This document shows, in pieces, positions 8,635 to 17,579 of a stretch of 64,000 bases of DNA. Every line of letters starts with the position of its first letter. Positions within the stretch are counted from its first letter, which is position 1. The stretch is from positions 2,753,715-2,817,714 of the forward strand of contig NZ_OY781873.1 of assembly GCF_963677075.1 (NCBI RefSeq), read 5' to 3'. Both the position numbers and the translations under genes were made by a program. Source of the stretch: an uncultured Sphaerochaeta sp. Its GTDB lineage: Bacteria > Spirochaetota > Spirochaetia > Sphaerochaetales > Sphaerochaetaceae. The notes below the pieces were generated by a model. That model ran no database searches. It was not told the DNA's origin and saw nothing but the letters and a program-made list of their open reading frames with translations.

Positions 8635-9738
8635 ATGAAAGTGAGAACCTTAGCCTTACTACTCTGCATGATCCCAGCTTTGCTCTTTGCACAAGGGGCG
8701 GCAGAACAAGCAATACAGGAGAGTGACTACTACCAGGCAGTTGATGCAAATGGGAGAACACTCAAATTACAGGAAAAGCCATCAAAGGTTCTGATTGCAG
8801 GAAAAGCGGGTAATATGCCAGCAAATGCCTTATTTCTTTTCCCTGAAGTGACTGAGATGGAGCTTACGCTTCCCAAGACTGACCAGGGATTAGGAGACTT
8901 CTTCTCATTCATCAGGCCCTCGTTGGATGACAATCCACGTATCAGCCAGGTAGCCAGTGTGGAAGAGATTGCCAGTTACCAGAGTGAGTTGGTGCTGACC
9001 AAGGCAACCCACTTTACCTCAATTGCACAAAAGCTTGACCAACTTGGCGTACCCAATTTCACGATGAACCTTGAATCCTACGAGGATTGGAAGAGAGAGG
9101 TAGGTGAGCTTGGCAAGCTACTGAAGAACAATACAAGAGCTGCAGAAATACTTAATCTCTACGAAGAGCGGCTTGATCCTATCAGGGAGACAGCCTCCTC
9201 AATCGATGCAAAGGACAAGAGACGTGTACTCCTCCTCCAGGCAAACACTGTCGACAACACCTACTCCTACAAGATTGCCCCGGATGAGTGGATGCAGACA
9301 TGGATGGTCGAGACCGTTGGTGCCGAACCAGTATGGAAAGGAGCCAACAAGGCAGCAAACGGCTGGTCTACGGTAAGTTTCGAACAGATTGCTGCTTGGG
9401 ATCCTGATATCATTATCGTCGTAAGCTACCGTACACCGACTGTCCAGTACATTGAGGCAATCTATGATTCAGAGATATGGTCAACCCTTAGAGCGGTAGA
9501 GAACAGACAGGTAAAGGCAAGTCCCTATGATATGATGAACTATATCCAGCCTGTTGCCTCCTGGATCCTTGGGCTGCAGTGGCTGGCCGCGGAAGTCTAT
9601 CCCGAGCGCTATCCTGACCTGAACATGCGAGATGAGGTCACCTCCTTCTACCAGGATTTCTATCATCTCACCGATGAGAATAAGCTTGGTTTCCTGAGAG
9701 ACCGCTACAGTAGTTCGGTTGCCATCAACGCACTATGA
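8635..9738 (+). CDS. ABC importer substrate-binding protein, FecB/BtuF type
   Basis: Periplasmic binding protein of a type II (FecCD) importer, 367 aa. A signal peptide (MKVRTLALLLCMIPALLFA) is followed by AQGAAEQA; there is no lipobox Cys. The rest fits the two-lobe helical-backbone fold (COG0614): DANGRTLKLQEKPSKVLIAG at the start and WDPDIIIVVS in the second lobe. The family carries ferric siderophores, haem, cobalamin or, in the Haemophilus MolABC case, molybdate/tungstate. The ligand is not evident from the sequence. A shared upstream motif with the purine cluster makes molybdate an attractive guess. It overlaps the permease by 4 bp. Confidence 0.85.
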   Translation: MKVRTLALLLCMIPALLFAQGAAEQAIQESDYYQAVDANGRTLKLQEKPSKVLIAGKAGNMPANALFLFPEVTEMELTLPKTDQGLGDFFSFIRPSLDDNPRISQVASVEEIASYQSELVLTKATHFTSIAQKLDQLGVPNFTMNLESYEDWKREVGELGKLLKNNTRAAEILNLYEERLDPIRETASSIDAKDKRRVLLLQANTVDNTYSYKIAPDEWMQTWMVETVGAEPVWKGANKAANGWSTVSFEQIAAWDPDIIIVVSYRTPTVQYIEAIYDSEIWSTLRAVENRQVKASPYDMMNYIQPVASWILGLQWLAAEVYPERYPDLNMRDEVTSFYQDFYHLTDENKLGFLRDRYSSSVAINAL

Positions 9739-10754
9739 ATGCCCCTCAGCGCTATCAGGCAGAGCGTAAACGACGAACAGGACTCCTGCTAGGAATGCTG
9801 GGAGCAACACTGCTTCTAGCCTTCCTGTTCCTCTTTGCGGGGAGGTATCCCACTGCCGGATTCAGATTCCCAACAGACTGGACAACCAATGCCATGACCA
9901 GGAGTATCTTCCTGCGCATCCGGCTTCCTCGTATTGTTCTGGCCCTGCTTGCCGGGGCAATGCTCAGTGCAAGCGGATTCACGTTCCAGATGCTGTTCTC
10001 CAATCCTTTGGTTGAACCTGGTTTCCTGGGTGTAAGCCAAGGGTCGGCCTTTGGGGCAGCATTGATGATTGTCCTGGGGGTGGGATCAACCCTCTTTGTA
10101 CAACTAAGCGCTACGTTCTTTGGACTGTTGGCCTTGCTTGCTTCCTACTTGCTTGCAACCCGTTTCAGGTTTGGAGGGTGGTTGTTGCGGCTGGTGCTTA
10201 GTGGAATAGCGGTATCAGCCCTCTTTTCCAGTGCACTAGGTGTGATAAAATTGGTGGCGGAACCTACCAAGGACCTGCAAGACATTACCTTCTGGATGAT
10301 GGGCGGGCTCTGGAATGCCTCCTGGGCCCAGATTCTCTCCATCCTATGGGTGGTCATCCTCAGTATGGCCATACTCCTCGGATATAGATGGAAACTCAAT
10401 CTGCTTAGTCTCCAGGAGAAGACATCATTCTCTGTGGGAATGAACCCAAAGAGAGATAGGATCATTCTTCTGATAGTTGCCACGGTAGGGACCACGGTCA
10501 CCATTTCCATCACCGGTCTGATCGGTTGGGTTGGCTTGATCACCCCTCACCTGGGTCGTAAGTTGTTTGGTTCCGATAGTTCCACCAGCCTTCCCGGTTC
10601 CATGATCCTGGGATCATTCTTTCTCTTGATCTGCGATACCATCGGGAGAACCGTCCTGGCTACCGAGATCCCCATTGGATTGCTTACCAGCTTCATTGGG
10701 GCCATTATCTTTATGATCATCCTCTCTCTCAAGCACCAGGAGGGCAAAGCATGA
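9735..10754 (+). CDS. ABC importer permease, FecCD family
   Basis: Integral membrane subunit (339 aa, about nine or ten hydrophobic helices) that forms a homodimeric channel. Family signatures are RLPRIVLALLAGAMLSASGF near residue 60, NPLVEPGFLGVSQGSAFGA, and the GLIGWVGLITPHLGRKLFG coupling segment near residue 255-275 that docks on the ATPase. The start overlaps the stop of the binding-protein gene and its own stop overlaps the ATPase gene, both by 4 bp, so the three genes form one operon. Confidence 0.93.
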   Translation: MNAPQRYQAERKRRTGLLLGMLGATLLLAFLFLFAGRYPTAGFRFPTDWTTNAMTRSIFLRIRLPRIVLALLAGAMLSASGFTFQMLFSNPLVEPGFLGVSQGSAFGAALMIVLGVGSTLFVQLSATFFGLLALLASYLLATRFRFGGWLLRLVLSGIAVSALFSSALGVIKLVAEPTKDLQDITFWMMGGLWNASWAQILSILWVVILSMAILLGYRWKLNLLSLQEKTSFSVGMNPKRDRIILLIVATVGTTVTISITGLIGWVGLITPHLGRKLFGSDSSTSLPGSMILGSFFLLICDTIGRTVLATEIPIGLLTSFIGAIIFMIILSLKHQEGKA

Positions 10755-11506
10755 ATGCTTTGACGGTAAACCATCTGAGTTTTATCTACCCAAGCGGTAC
10801 CAAAGCGCTCGATGATGTCTCACTATCAGTAGAAGAAGGACAGAGTGTAGCTATCCTGGGCTCCAATGGAGCAGGTAAATCAACACTTCTCGATGTACTG
10901 TTGGGATGGCAGAAGAGTGCACAGGTATCATTATATGGGAAACCAATCTCCTCCTATGGACGGAAGGAACTTGGCAGGACATTGGCCTTGGTTCCCCAAT
11001 TTGAACAATACAACTTCTCTTTTTCTCTAATAGATTACGTGCTGTTTGGGCGTTCCCCCTACCTTTCAGGGCTGGGAACACCAAGTGAAGAGGATGCAGA
11101 GATAGCCTATCAGGCACTGTATGATGTGGGTTTGTCTGACTATGCAGAGAGGCATATCACTACATTGAGCGGAGGAGAACATCAGTTGTTGCTACTTGCA
11201 AGGGCCATTGCTCAACAGAGTTCCATGCTCTTGCTCGATGAACCTACCAGTGCATTGGACCCTGCCAACCGGAAACGGGTTCTTACCATCCTGAAACAGC
11301 TGCATGCGAAGGGAAAAACCCTTCTGTTTACCACCCATGACGCAAACCTTGCATACGAGCTTGCAAGCCACGTGGCCATGGTGAAGAAGGGATCCCTGCT
11401 CTGCTATGGACTAAAAGAAGAGGTGGTCAACACAGCCATGCTGACCACCCTCTATGATACCGAACTAACCGTCGCCCAAGTCGGTACAAAAACCCTTATT
11501 TATTGA
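10751..11506 (+). CDS. ABC importer ATPase, FecE/BtuD type
   Basis: 251 aa. The nucleotide-binding motifs are complete: Walker A GSNGAGKST, Q-loop near LVPQFEQYNF, ABC signature LSGGEHQLLLLARAIA, Walker B MLLLDEPTSALD and switch His in FTTHDANLAYE. It energises the importer encoded upstream. The 3' end overlaps the end of the convergent adenine deaminase gene by 11 bp. Confidence 0.93.
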   Translation: MNALTVNHLSFIYPSGTKALDDVSLSVEEGQSVAILGSNGAGKSTLLDVLLGWQKSAQVSLYGKPISSYGRKELGRTLALVPQFEQYNFSFSLIDYVLFGRSPYLSGLGTPSEEDAEIAYQALYDVGLSDYAERHITTLSGGEHQLLLLARAIAQQSSMLLLDEPTSALDPANRKRVLTILKQLHAKGKTLLFTTHDANLAYELASHVAMVKKGSLLCYGLKEEVVNTAMLTTLYDTELTVAQVGTKTLIY

Positions 11507-13241
11507 GCTCCAGAGGGACAAAGCTGAAACTTCTTACATCAAACAACCCCATATCAGTGAGCTTATAGGCAGGGATAACCGGTAAGGACATGAAACAGAG
11601 TGTCATGAAGGGATCGATCTCCTTGTCGATATGTAGTGATTCCTGCGCAATATGATGAAGGTTGTCCAGCTGCTCAGCGATAACTGAGCCTGCCTCATAG
11701 CTCATCAAACCAGCAACGTTCTGTGCAAAGGAAGCCAGTATTTTCTTCTGTTTCACAATCACCATACCACCACCAATGGAGATCAAGTGCTCTACAGCCA
11801 TGGCCATATCCTCGTCATCATCCCCTGCTACAATGATGTTGTGTGAGTCATGGGCAACGGATGTAGCCATTGCCCCACCCTGCAAGCCATACCCACGCAA
11901 GAGCGCAACAGCCACATTTCCTGTTCCTGTGTGGCGCTCAACCACTGCAAGCTTGATGATATCCTGACTCTTGTCATGGACCCATTCGCCATTTTCCACC
12001 TTAACGGTAGCCTCTCCTGCTCCAGTGACCACCCCGCCTGGGATGATATCAATAACCCGAACATGGGATCTGGAAAGAGGCAGACGGAGACGATCGACAG
12101 AGAAATCCTTGACATGCATCATCCCGGAGACTCTCTCATCATGCCTTGCCTTTGCAGCCTTGCAGATAACCCCATCTTCAGCTACCAACGTTCCTGCTAC
12201 ATACACCTGATGCATGGAGAACTCTTTCAGGTCATTGCAAAGCAGGAAATCCGCACGCTTACCAGGTGCAATCGCACCCCGGTCTGTTAGATGATAACAA
12301 TCTGTGCTATTTACGGTGGCCATACAGATTGCCTCGATTGGATCAAGTCCATCCTGTACTGCAATGCGTACATTGTTGTTGATATGCCCATCGGTGAGAA
12401 TGCTTTTTGGTTGCCTGTCATCCGTACAAAAAATACAGCGTCTGCTGTTTTTTTCCGTCACTCCCCCCAGGAGCATCAAGACATTTTTACATGCCGACCC
12501 TTCACGAAGCATGACATACATGCCACGTCGGACACGGTCACGCAGTTCTTGCTCATTCTCACACTCATGGTCGGTAAGGATCCCTGTACTTGCATAGGCA
12601 TCAAGCTCTGCCCCGCCGATCGCTGGACTATGGCCATCTGTAACCTTATGTATGCGTTTCGCCTCCATGATCTTGTCCAGGACCAAATCTGACCCGGCTA
12701 CAACGCCAGGAAAGTCCATCATTTCACCCAAGCCGAGAACTCTCTCATGTTTCAAGGCTTCCTTGATATCCTTTGCTTCCAATACAGCTCCACTATGCTC
12801 AAAGGTAGTAGCAGGTACACAGGAAGGCACCATAAAGAAAGCTTGCAACGCTGTCTCTTTAGATGCCTCAAGCATATAGGACAAACCATCGAGGCCACAT
12901 ACATTGCAGATTTCATGGGGGTCTGCGATTACTGTGGTCGTTCCACAGGGAACCACAAGATTGGAAAACTCTTCTGGAGTGGCATGGCTGGACTCAATAT
13001 GCACATGACCGTCAATAAATCCAGGCACAAGATATCGTCCCCCACCATCAACCACCGTTTCTGCCTCTCCCTGTCCACACTCAGCAAAACCAGCTATATA
13101 TCCGGACTGGACCAGAAGATCAGCCTCAAACCACTCCTTGTTATATACATCCAAAATATGGGCATTCGTAATGCATAAGTCAGCTTTTTGCCTTCCTGCT
13201 GCAGTTTCTATCACTTCCTGCAGACTCTTCTTCGTAACCAT
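11496..13241 (-). CDS. ade: Adenine deaminase
   Basis: Amidohydrolase-superfamily enzyme converting adenine to hypoxanthine and ammonia; 581 aa, matching the family. Metal-site motifs are visible: PGFIDGHVHIESS, DPHEICNV, TDGHSPAI and CTDDRQP, with the C-terminal adenine-deaminase domain (VAHDSHNIIVAGDDDEDM). I start at 13241 rather than the ATG at 13295 because AAGGAGCTCGC precedes it and the longer version would run over the predicted promoter. Hypoxanthine produced here can feed the xanthine dehydrogenase-like enzymes of the cluster from 17580. Confidence 0.95.
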   Translation of the reverse strand: MVTKKSLQEVIETAAGRQKADLCITNAHILDVYNKEWFEADLLVQSGYIAGFAECGQGEAETVVDGGGRYLVPGFIDGHVHIESSHATPEEFSNLVVPCGTTTVIADPHEICNVCGLDGLSYMLEASKETALQAFFMVPSCVPATTFEHSGAVLEAKDIKEALKHERVLGLGEMMDFPGVVAGSDLVLDKIMEAKRIHKVTDGHSPAIGGAELDAYASTGILTDHECENEQELRDRVRRGMYVMLREGSACKNVLMLLGGVTEKNSRRCIFCTDDRQPKSILTDGHINNNVRIAVQDGLDPIEAICMATVNSTDCYHLTDRGAIAPGKRADFLLCNDLKEFSMHQVYVAGTLVAEDGVICKAAKARHDERVSGMMHVKDFSVDRLRLPLSRSHVRVIDIIPGGVVTGAGEATVKVENGEWVHDKSQDIIKLAVVERHTGTGNVAVALLRGYGLQGGAMATSVAHDSHNIIVAGDDDEDMAMAVEHLISIGGGMVIVKQKKILASFAQNVAGLMSYEAGSVIAEQLDNLHHIAQESLHIDKEIDPFMTLCFMSLPVIPAYKLTDMGLFDVRSFSFVPLELNK

Positions 13242-13253
13242 GCGAGCTCCTTC

Positions 13254-13269
13254 TGCAACATTTTGCAAC
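13254..13269. promoter_or_regulatory. TGCAAC-ATTT-TGCAAC direct repeat (candidate operator, site 2)
   Basis: Second copy of the spaced repeat, lying between the predicted start point (near 13274) and the ribosome site of ade. Relative to the gene it is in the opposite orientation to site 1. Confidence 0.55.
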
Positions 13270-13280
13270 GTCTTTCTATC

Positions 13281-13308
13281 AGTGTACCACTTCACGATAA
13301 TTGTTCAA
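13281..13308 (-). promoter_or_regulatory. Promoter of ade
   Basis: On the minus strand TTGAAC (13308-13303) and TACACT (13286-13281) are separated by 16 bp, giving a start near 13274. Confidence 0.55.
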
Positions 13309-13356
13309 GGGAAAATATTGGTAGTAGGTATACAGCATAATTAATAATTTGTATTG

Positions 13357-13382
13357 ATAGCGAAGTCAGATTTTTCGCTATA
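13357..13382. repeat. Inverted repeat in the ade/permease intergenic region
   Basis: ATAGCGAA and TTCGCTAT flank about 10 bp. There is no poly-T run for a terminator. It may be an operator for either divergent gene. The rest of 13309-13529 is A+T-rich and shows a second short palindrome, GTTATATAAC (about 13440-13449), but no recognisable purine riboswitch. Confidence 0.35.
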
Positions 13383-13529
13383 TTGCAAAATTTCTTGAAT
13401 TAATTTAGCCAGATTCCCAAAATTGTACCCTGTAATTTGGTTATATAACAAATGTAACGATTTTTCTGTACGATTTGATACAGATAGGGTAGAATGGTAT
13501 CAACCAAAACATCTGCAAGGAGTGCATCG

Positions 13530-14816
13530 ATGGAAAAGTTTTTCAAGCTCAAAGAACGAAAAACGACCGTCAAGACTGAAGTCATGGCAGGTATTACTAC
13601 CTTCTTAACTATGGCTTACATTCTTGCCGTCAACCCAGGCATCCTTTCCGAATCCGGAATGGACTTCTCCAAAGTATTTGCTGCAACTGCAATTGCTGCA
13701 TCAATCGCAACATTGGTAATGGCCCTGTTGGCCAATCTACCATTCGCTCTTGCCCCAGGCATGGGTCTGAACGCCTTCCTTACCTACACCGTCGTTTTCG
13801 GTATGGGTTACACATGGCAGTTCGCCCTCACGGCAGTATTCGTTGAAGGTATCATTTTCTTGATCCTCACCGCTGCCAATATCCGTGAGGCAATTGTCAA
13901 CAGTATTCCGGCCAACCTAAAACGTGCAATCGGAGTTGGTATCGGCCTCTTCATTGCCTTCATTGGTATGCAGAACGCTGGTATCATCGTTGATGGAGCT
14001 ACGTTGGTTGCTCTGAATGCTGACTGGTTCATGGGAGCTCCTGGCCTTGCCATGATTGGCCTGATCATTACCGGTATCCTTTTAGCCCATAAGGTAAACG
14101 GTGCCCTCCTGATTGGTATTATCGTCACCACCATTATCGGCATTCCTTTCGGAGTAACGAAATATGCTGGCGGATCTTTCCTCCCCCCAGCCCCTTATTT
14201 CTTCCCGTTTGAATTCTCAAGCATCATGAGTGTTGACTTCATTGTCGTAGTATTCACCTTCTTGTTTGTGGATATGTTCGATACAGTTGGAACCCTGATC
14301 GGTTGTGCCACCAAGGCTGACATGATCCAGGATGATGGATCCATCCCCAACTGTAAGGAAGCACTGTTCGCTGATGCAATCGGTACCACCGCAGGTGCAA
14401 TCCTCGGAACCTCAACCGTTACCACATTTGTTGAATCTTCCAGTGGTGTTGTTGAAGGTGGACGAACTGGTCTGACCGCATTGACCGTTGCAATTCTCTT
14501 CGCTCTCTCCCTGTTCCTTGAACCGTTGTTCGGTTCCATTCCTAGTGCTGCTACAGCACCTGCCTTGATCATCGTCGGTGTTATGATGATGAGCCCGGTA
14601 AAGGATATCGAGTGGGACGAGATGACCGAAGCTATCCCAGCCTTCTTGACCATGATCTTCATGATCGTAGCTTACAGCATTGCAGATGGTATCATGTTTG
14701 GTATCCTCTCCTATGTATTGCTCAAGCTCTTCACCAAGAAGACCAACGACATTTCAAAGATGACTTGGGTTGTTTTTGCTCTGTTCGTGATCAAGATTAT
14801 TTTCGGCGCCCTCTAA
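13530..14816 (+). CDS. Purine permease, AzgA/GhxP (NCS2-related) family
   Basis: Proton-coupled uptake of purine bases across the inner membrane; 428 aa with about 12-14 hydrophobic segments. Family features: ERKTTVKTEVMAGITTFLTMAYI at the N-terminus, NPGIL, the LPFALAPGMGLNAFLTY substrate motif, FVDMFDTVGTLIG in the middle, and GTSTVTTFVESSSGVVEGGRTGLTA. AzgA-type carriers take up adenine, guanine or hypoxanthine. The start at 13530 is chosen because AAGGAG lies 7 bp upstream. It is divergent from ade, consistent with adenine or hypoxanthine uptake. Confidence 0.9.
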   Translation: MEKFFKLKERKTTVKTEVMAGITTFLTMAYILAVNPGILSESGMDFSKVFAATAIAASIATLVMALLANLPFALAPGMGLNAFLTYTVVFGMGYTWQFALTAVFVEGIIFLILTAANIREAIVNSIPANLKRAIGVGIGLFIAFIGMQNAGIIVDGATLVALNADWFMGAPGLAMIGLIITGILLAHKVNGALLIGIIVTTIIGIPFGVTKYAGGSFLPPAPYFFPFEFSSIMSVDFIVVVFTFLFVDMFDTVGTLIGCATKADMIQDDGSIPNCKEALFADAIGTTAGAILGTSTVTTFVESSSGVVEGGRTGLTALTVAILFALSLFLEPLFGSIPSAATAPALIIVGVMMMSPVKDIEWDEMTEAIPAFLTMIFMIVAYSIADGIMFGILSYVLLKLFTKKTNDISKMTWVVFALFVIKIIFGAL

Positions 14817-14836
14817 GAGCTTCTGCTCTGTTCTTA

Positions 14837-14867
14837 TGGACCTCCTTTCTCAGGGGGTCCAATTTTT
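14837..14867 (+). terminator. Rho-independent terminator after the purine permease
   Basis: A 9-bp stem, TGGACCTCC with GGGGGTCCA, a 7-nt loop, then AATTTTTA. Confidence 0.8.
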
Positions 14868-14924
14868 ATCCCCTACCCATCACCCAGTTTCTACGGTACA
14901 ATAGCACTCGTTGAGGAGTAAATT

Positions 14925-15929
14925 ATGCGCGCAAATATGATGCGATTGGATACGAATAAAGTGTATTTGGTCACCGGGGCTGCCGGTTTTATTGGGTTTC
15001 ATCTAAGCAAGCGATTGCTTGGGCTTGGATGCAAGGTCATCGGTTTGGATAACCTGAACGATTATTATGAGGTGTCTCTCAAGGAAGAGCGACTGAGAAT
15101 GTTGGCCTCAGAACAATTCATCTTTTATAAAGTTGATCTTGCTGACAGGATTGAGCTTGATGCAATCTTTGTCAGACACCAGGTAACCCATGTCATCAAC
15201 CTTGCAGCCCAAGCGGGGGTTAGATACAGCATCGACAACCCGTATGCATACCTACAATCGAATCTTGTTGGCTTCCTCAATATCCTGGAGTGTTGTCGTC
15301 ATCATGCAGTAGAACATCTGGTATATGCCAGCAGCAGCTCAGTCTATGGCTTGAACAGCAAGATACCCTACTCAACAGATGATAAAGTCGATAATCCTGT
15401 AAGCCTCTATGCAGCCACCAAGAAATCCAATGAGCTGATGGCCCATGCGTATACGCACCTCTATCATATCCCGACCACTGGACTGAGATTCTTCACGGTC
15501 TATGGTCCGTATGGAAGACCGGATATGGCATACTTCTCATTCAGCAAAAAGATTATGGAAGGGAAAAGCATCAAGGTATTCAACAATGGGGATATGTGGC
15601 GTGATTTCACCTATGTCGATGACATCATCACCGCATTGGAGAACATCATTCCCAATATACCTGAAGAGAATGAGGCAAAGGATCGATACAAGGTCTACAA
15701 TATCGGGAATAACAAACCAGTGAGATTGAAGCAGTTCATAGAAACACTGGAACAGTGCCTTGGAAAGAACGCTGAGAAGGAGTATCTTCCGATGCAACCC
15801 GGGGACGTATACCAGACCTATGCAGATGTCACTGACTTAATGAAAGATTTTGATTTCAGACCCAACACCCCTCTTGAGCAAGGGCTTGAGGCTTTCGTCT
15901 CGTGGTTCAAGCCATACTATGGATACTAG
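14925..15929 (+). CDS. NAD-dependent nucleotide-sugar epimerase, UDP-glucuronate 4-epimerase type
   Basis: Short-chain dehydrogenase-type epimerase, 334 aa. NAD motif TGAAGFIGFHL near residue 18, catalytic S-Y-K set in YASSSSVYG and SLYAATKKSNE, and the hallmark LDNLNDYYEVSLKEERL plus AQAGVRYSIDNPYAY of the CapI/LpsL group that interconverts UDP-glucuronate and UDP-galacturonate. GAGGAG precedes the start. It may supply uronic acid to a surface polysaccharide. The flavoprotein gene overlaps its last 11 bp. Confidence 0.85.
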   Translation: MRANMMRLDTNKVYLVTGAAGFIGFHLSKRLLGLGCKVIGLDNLNDYYEVSLKEERLRMLASEQFIFYKVDLADRIELDAIFVRHQVTHVINLAAQAGVRYSIDNPYAYLQSNLVGFLNILECCRHHAVEHLVYASSSSVYGLNSKIPYSTDDKVDNPVSLYAATKKSNELMAHAYTHLYHIPTTGLRFFTVYGPYGRPDMAYFSFSKKIMEGKSIKVFNNGDMWRDFTYVDDIITALENIIPNIPEENEAKDRYKVYNIGNNKPVRLKQFIETLEQCLGKNAEKEYLPMQPGDVYQTYADVTDLMKDFDFRPNTPLEQGLEAFVSWFKPYYGY

Positions 15930-17148
15930 AAATACACTCTACGATGTAGTGATCATTGGAGGAGGAGCCGCTGGGCTGTTTCTTGCTGCTCATCTTCCCA
16001 CTTCCAAGGCACTGCTGCTCGAACACAAGGAAGCAGCAGGCAAGAAGATCTTGATCACCGGTGGAGGCATGTGTAACCTTACCAATACCCAAGCGAAAGA
16101 GGATTTCCTGCAGCATTATGGTAGCAGAGCACAGCGCAACTTTCTTCTTCCCTCCTTCCAGGCCTTTCCTCCCTCATCTCTGATCCAATGGTTCGAGTCC
16201 AAGGGGGTTTCCCTCGTGACCAGGGAGGATGGGAAGGTGTTTCCCGCTTCGCTGGATGCCCATGAGATCAGGGATGTGCTGGTCAGGGAAAGTAAAGCCA
16301 GCATAGTGTACAACTCCAAGATATCTACACTCAGCAAGGATGGAGAATATTTCTTTGTGCGAACCGATAACGGGAGTTTTACATGCAAAAACCTGGTATT
16401 GGCTACTGGTGGAATGAGTTATCCGAACACAGGAAGTGATGGGAGTGGATATAGCCTAGCCAAAATGCTTGGGCACTCCATCGTTCCTCCAAAACCAGCG
16501 CTCGCTGCCATCATGGTGGATACGTATCAGTGGACGCATCTTGCAGGTAATGCAATCCGCTCTTCTTATGCAGAGTTTCATCATCCAGGGGAGAAAAAAC
16601 GGTTTCTGCAAGCTACTGGGGATATATTGTTTACACACGATGGACTCTCAGGTCCCCTGATCCTTACGGCCAGTCGTGAGCTGAAAGCAGGCGATTCCAT
16701 CACATTCTCCCTGCTGCCGATGGAGAACAAGCGAGAGGTTCAGGAAGATCTCCTTGCACTCCTCTCCTCACAACCCAAGAAGCAGGTTTCAACCATCCTC
16801 AAGGAGGCAGGTCTTGTAACATCCCTTGCCCAGCAGGTAGTCAGGGAACTTGCGCTTGATCCTAGCAGTACCACAGCCCACCTGAACAAAGCACAACGGC
16901 AGGACCTGGTTAGGATGGTTACAGAGAGACGGTTCATCATCAAGGGGATCAAGGGATTCAATGCAGCGATGGTCACCTCTGGTGGCGTGAGCTTGAAAGA
17001 GGTAGACAGAAACAACATGCAGTCGAAGGTGGTTGAGCATCTCTATTTCTGTGGTGAAATTTTGGATGTGGATGGACAGAGTGGAGGCTACAACCTTCAG
17101 GCGGCGTTTTCAACAGCGTACTGTGTAGCTGAACATATACAAGTATAG
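15919..17148 (+). CDS. HI0933/BaiN-type FAD flavoprotein
   Basis: 409-aa member of the HI0933-like (YhiN/BaiN) flavoprotein family. It begins with a dinucleotide motif, DVVIIGGGAAGLFLAAHL, then KKILITGGGMCNLTN, the family signature, and ends with GGVSLKEVDRNNMQSK and FCGEILDVDGQSGGYNLQAAFS. Family members act on diverse substrates, including bile-acid-like compounds in some gut bacteria; the substrate here is unknown. I start at 15919, where the Rossmann strand follows directly, rather than 15850, which would overlap the epimerase by 80 bp. Confidence 0.85.
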   Translation: MDTRNTLYDVVIIGGGAAGLFLAAHLPTSKALLLEHKEAAGKKILITGGGMCNLTNTQAKEDFLQHYGSRAQRNFLLPSFQAFPPSSLIQWFESKGVSLVTREDGKVFPASLDAHEIRDVLVRESKASIVYNSKISTLSKDGEYFFVRTDNGSFTCKNLVLATGGMSYPNTGSDGSGYSLAKMLGHSIVPPKPALAAIMVDTYQWTHLAGNAIRSSYAEFHHPGEKKRFLQATGDILFTHDGLSGPLILTASRELKAGDSITFSLLPMENKREVQEDLLALLSSQPKKQVSTILKEAGLVTSLAQQVVRELALDPSSTTAHLNKAQRQDLVRMVTERRFIIKGIKGFNAAMVTSGGVSLKEVDRNNMQSKVVEHLYFCGEILDVDGQSGGYNLQAAFSTAYCVAEHIQV

Positions 17149-17160
17149 GAAGAAGATTAT

Positions 17161-17520
17161 ATGCAATTTCTTTGGACAACCATAACCGTTGGGAATATGG
17201 AAGAGAGCCTGGAATTTTACCAGGATATTCTCTCACTACCGGTATTCAGCAGGATGCAAACACCTGCCGCTGAGATCGTGTTTTTAGGAGATGGAGAAAC
17301 AAAGATCGAGTTGATCCATCACCCAGGAGAAGAGAGCTCTCCCGTAGGAAAAAACATAAGTATAGGACTGAGCGTCAAGAATCTTGATGACCACATGGCA
17401 ATGCTCCAGGAAAAAGGCATTCCCATCTCAGAGGGACCCTTCTCACCGAATCCTTCCGTCCGGTTTTGCTTTGTGCATGACCCGAACGGTGTCCGTGTGC
17501 AATTCGTGGAACGTAACTGA
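17161..17520 (+). CDS. VOC-family protein (glyoxalase/bleomycin-resistance fold)
   Basis: 119 aa, two beta-alpha-beta-beta-beta modules: WTTITVGNMEESLEFYQDIL in the first and IGLSVKNLDDHMAML in the second, ending FVHDPNGVRVQFVE. Candidate metal ligands are an early Glu/His pair and the late Glu of VQFVE. Such proteins include lactoylglutathione lyase, but the substrate cannot be read from sequence. It follows the flavoprotein gene by 12 bp. Confidence 0.8.
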   Translation: MQFLWTTITVGNMEESLEFYQDILSLPVFSRMQTPAAEIVFLGDGETKIELIHHPGEESSPVGKNISIGLSVKNLDDHMAMLQEKGIPISEGPFSPNPSVRFCFVHDPNGVRVQFVERN

Positions 17521-17525
17521 CAGAG

Positions 17526-17553
17526 TTTGAGCCGGGATTTCTCCCGGCTCAAA
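17526..17553. terminator. Bidirectional terminator between VOC gene and ygeW
   Basis: TTTGAGCCGGGA pairs with TCCCGGCTCAAA around a 4-nt loop, with A/T tracts on both sides. It serves the two convergent transcripts. Confidence 0.85.
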
Positions 17554-17579
17554 AACCCTAGATACCTTTGGGATACTGA

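Noticed and set aside
13320..13529. Possible purine riboswitch before the purine permease gene
   Set aside because: I looked for the two kissing loops and conserved core of the purine aptamer and did not find them.
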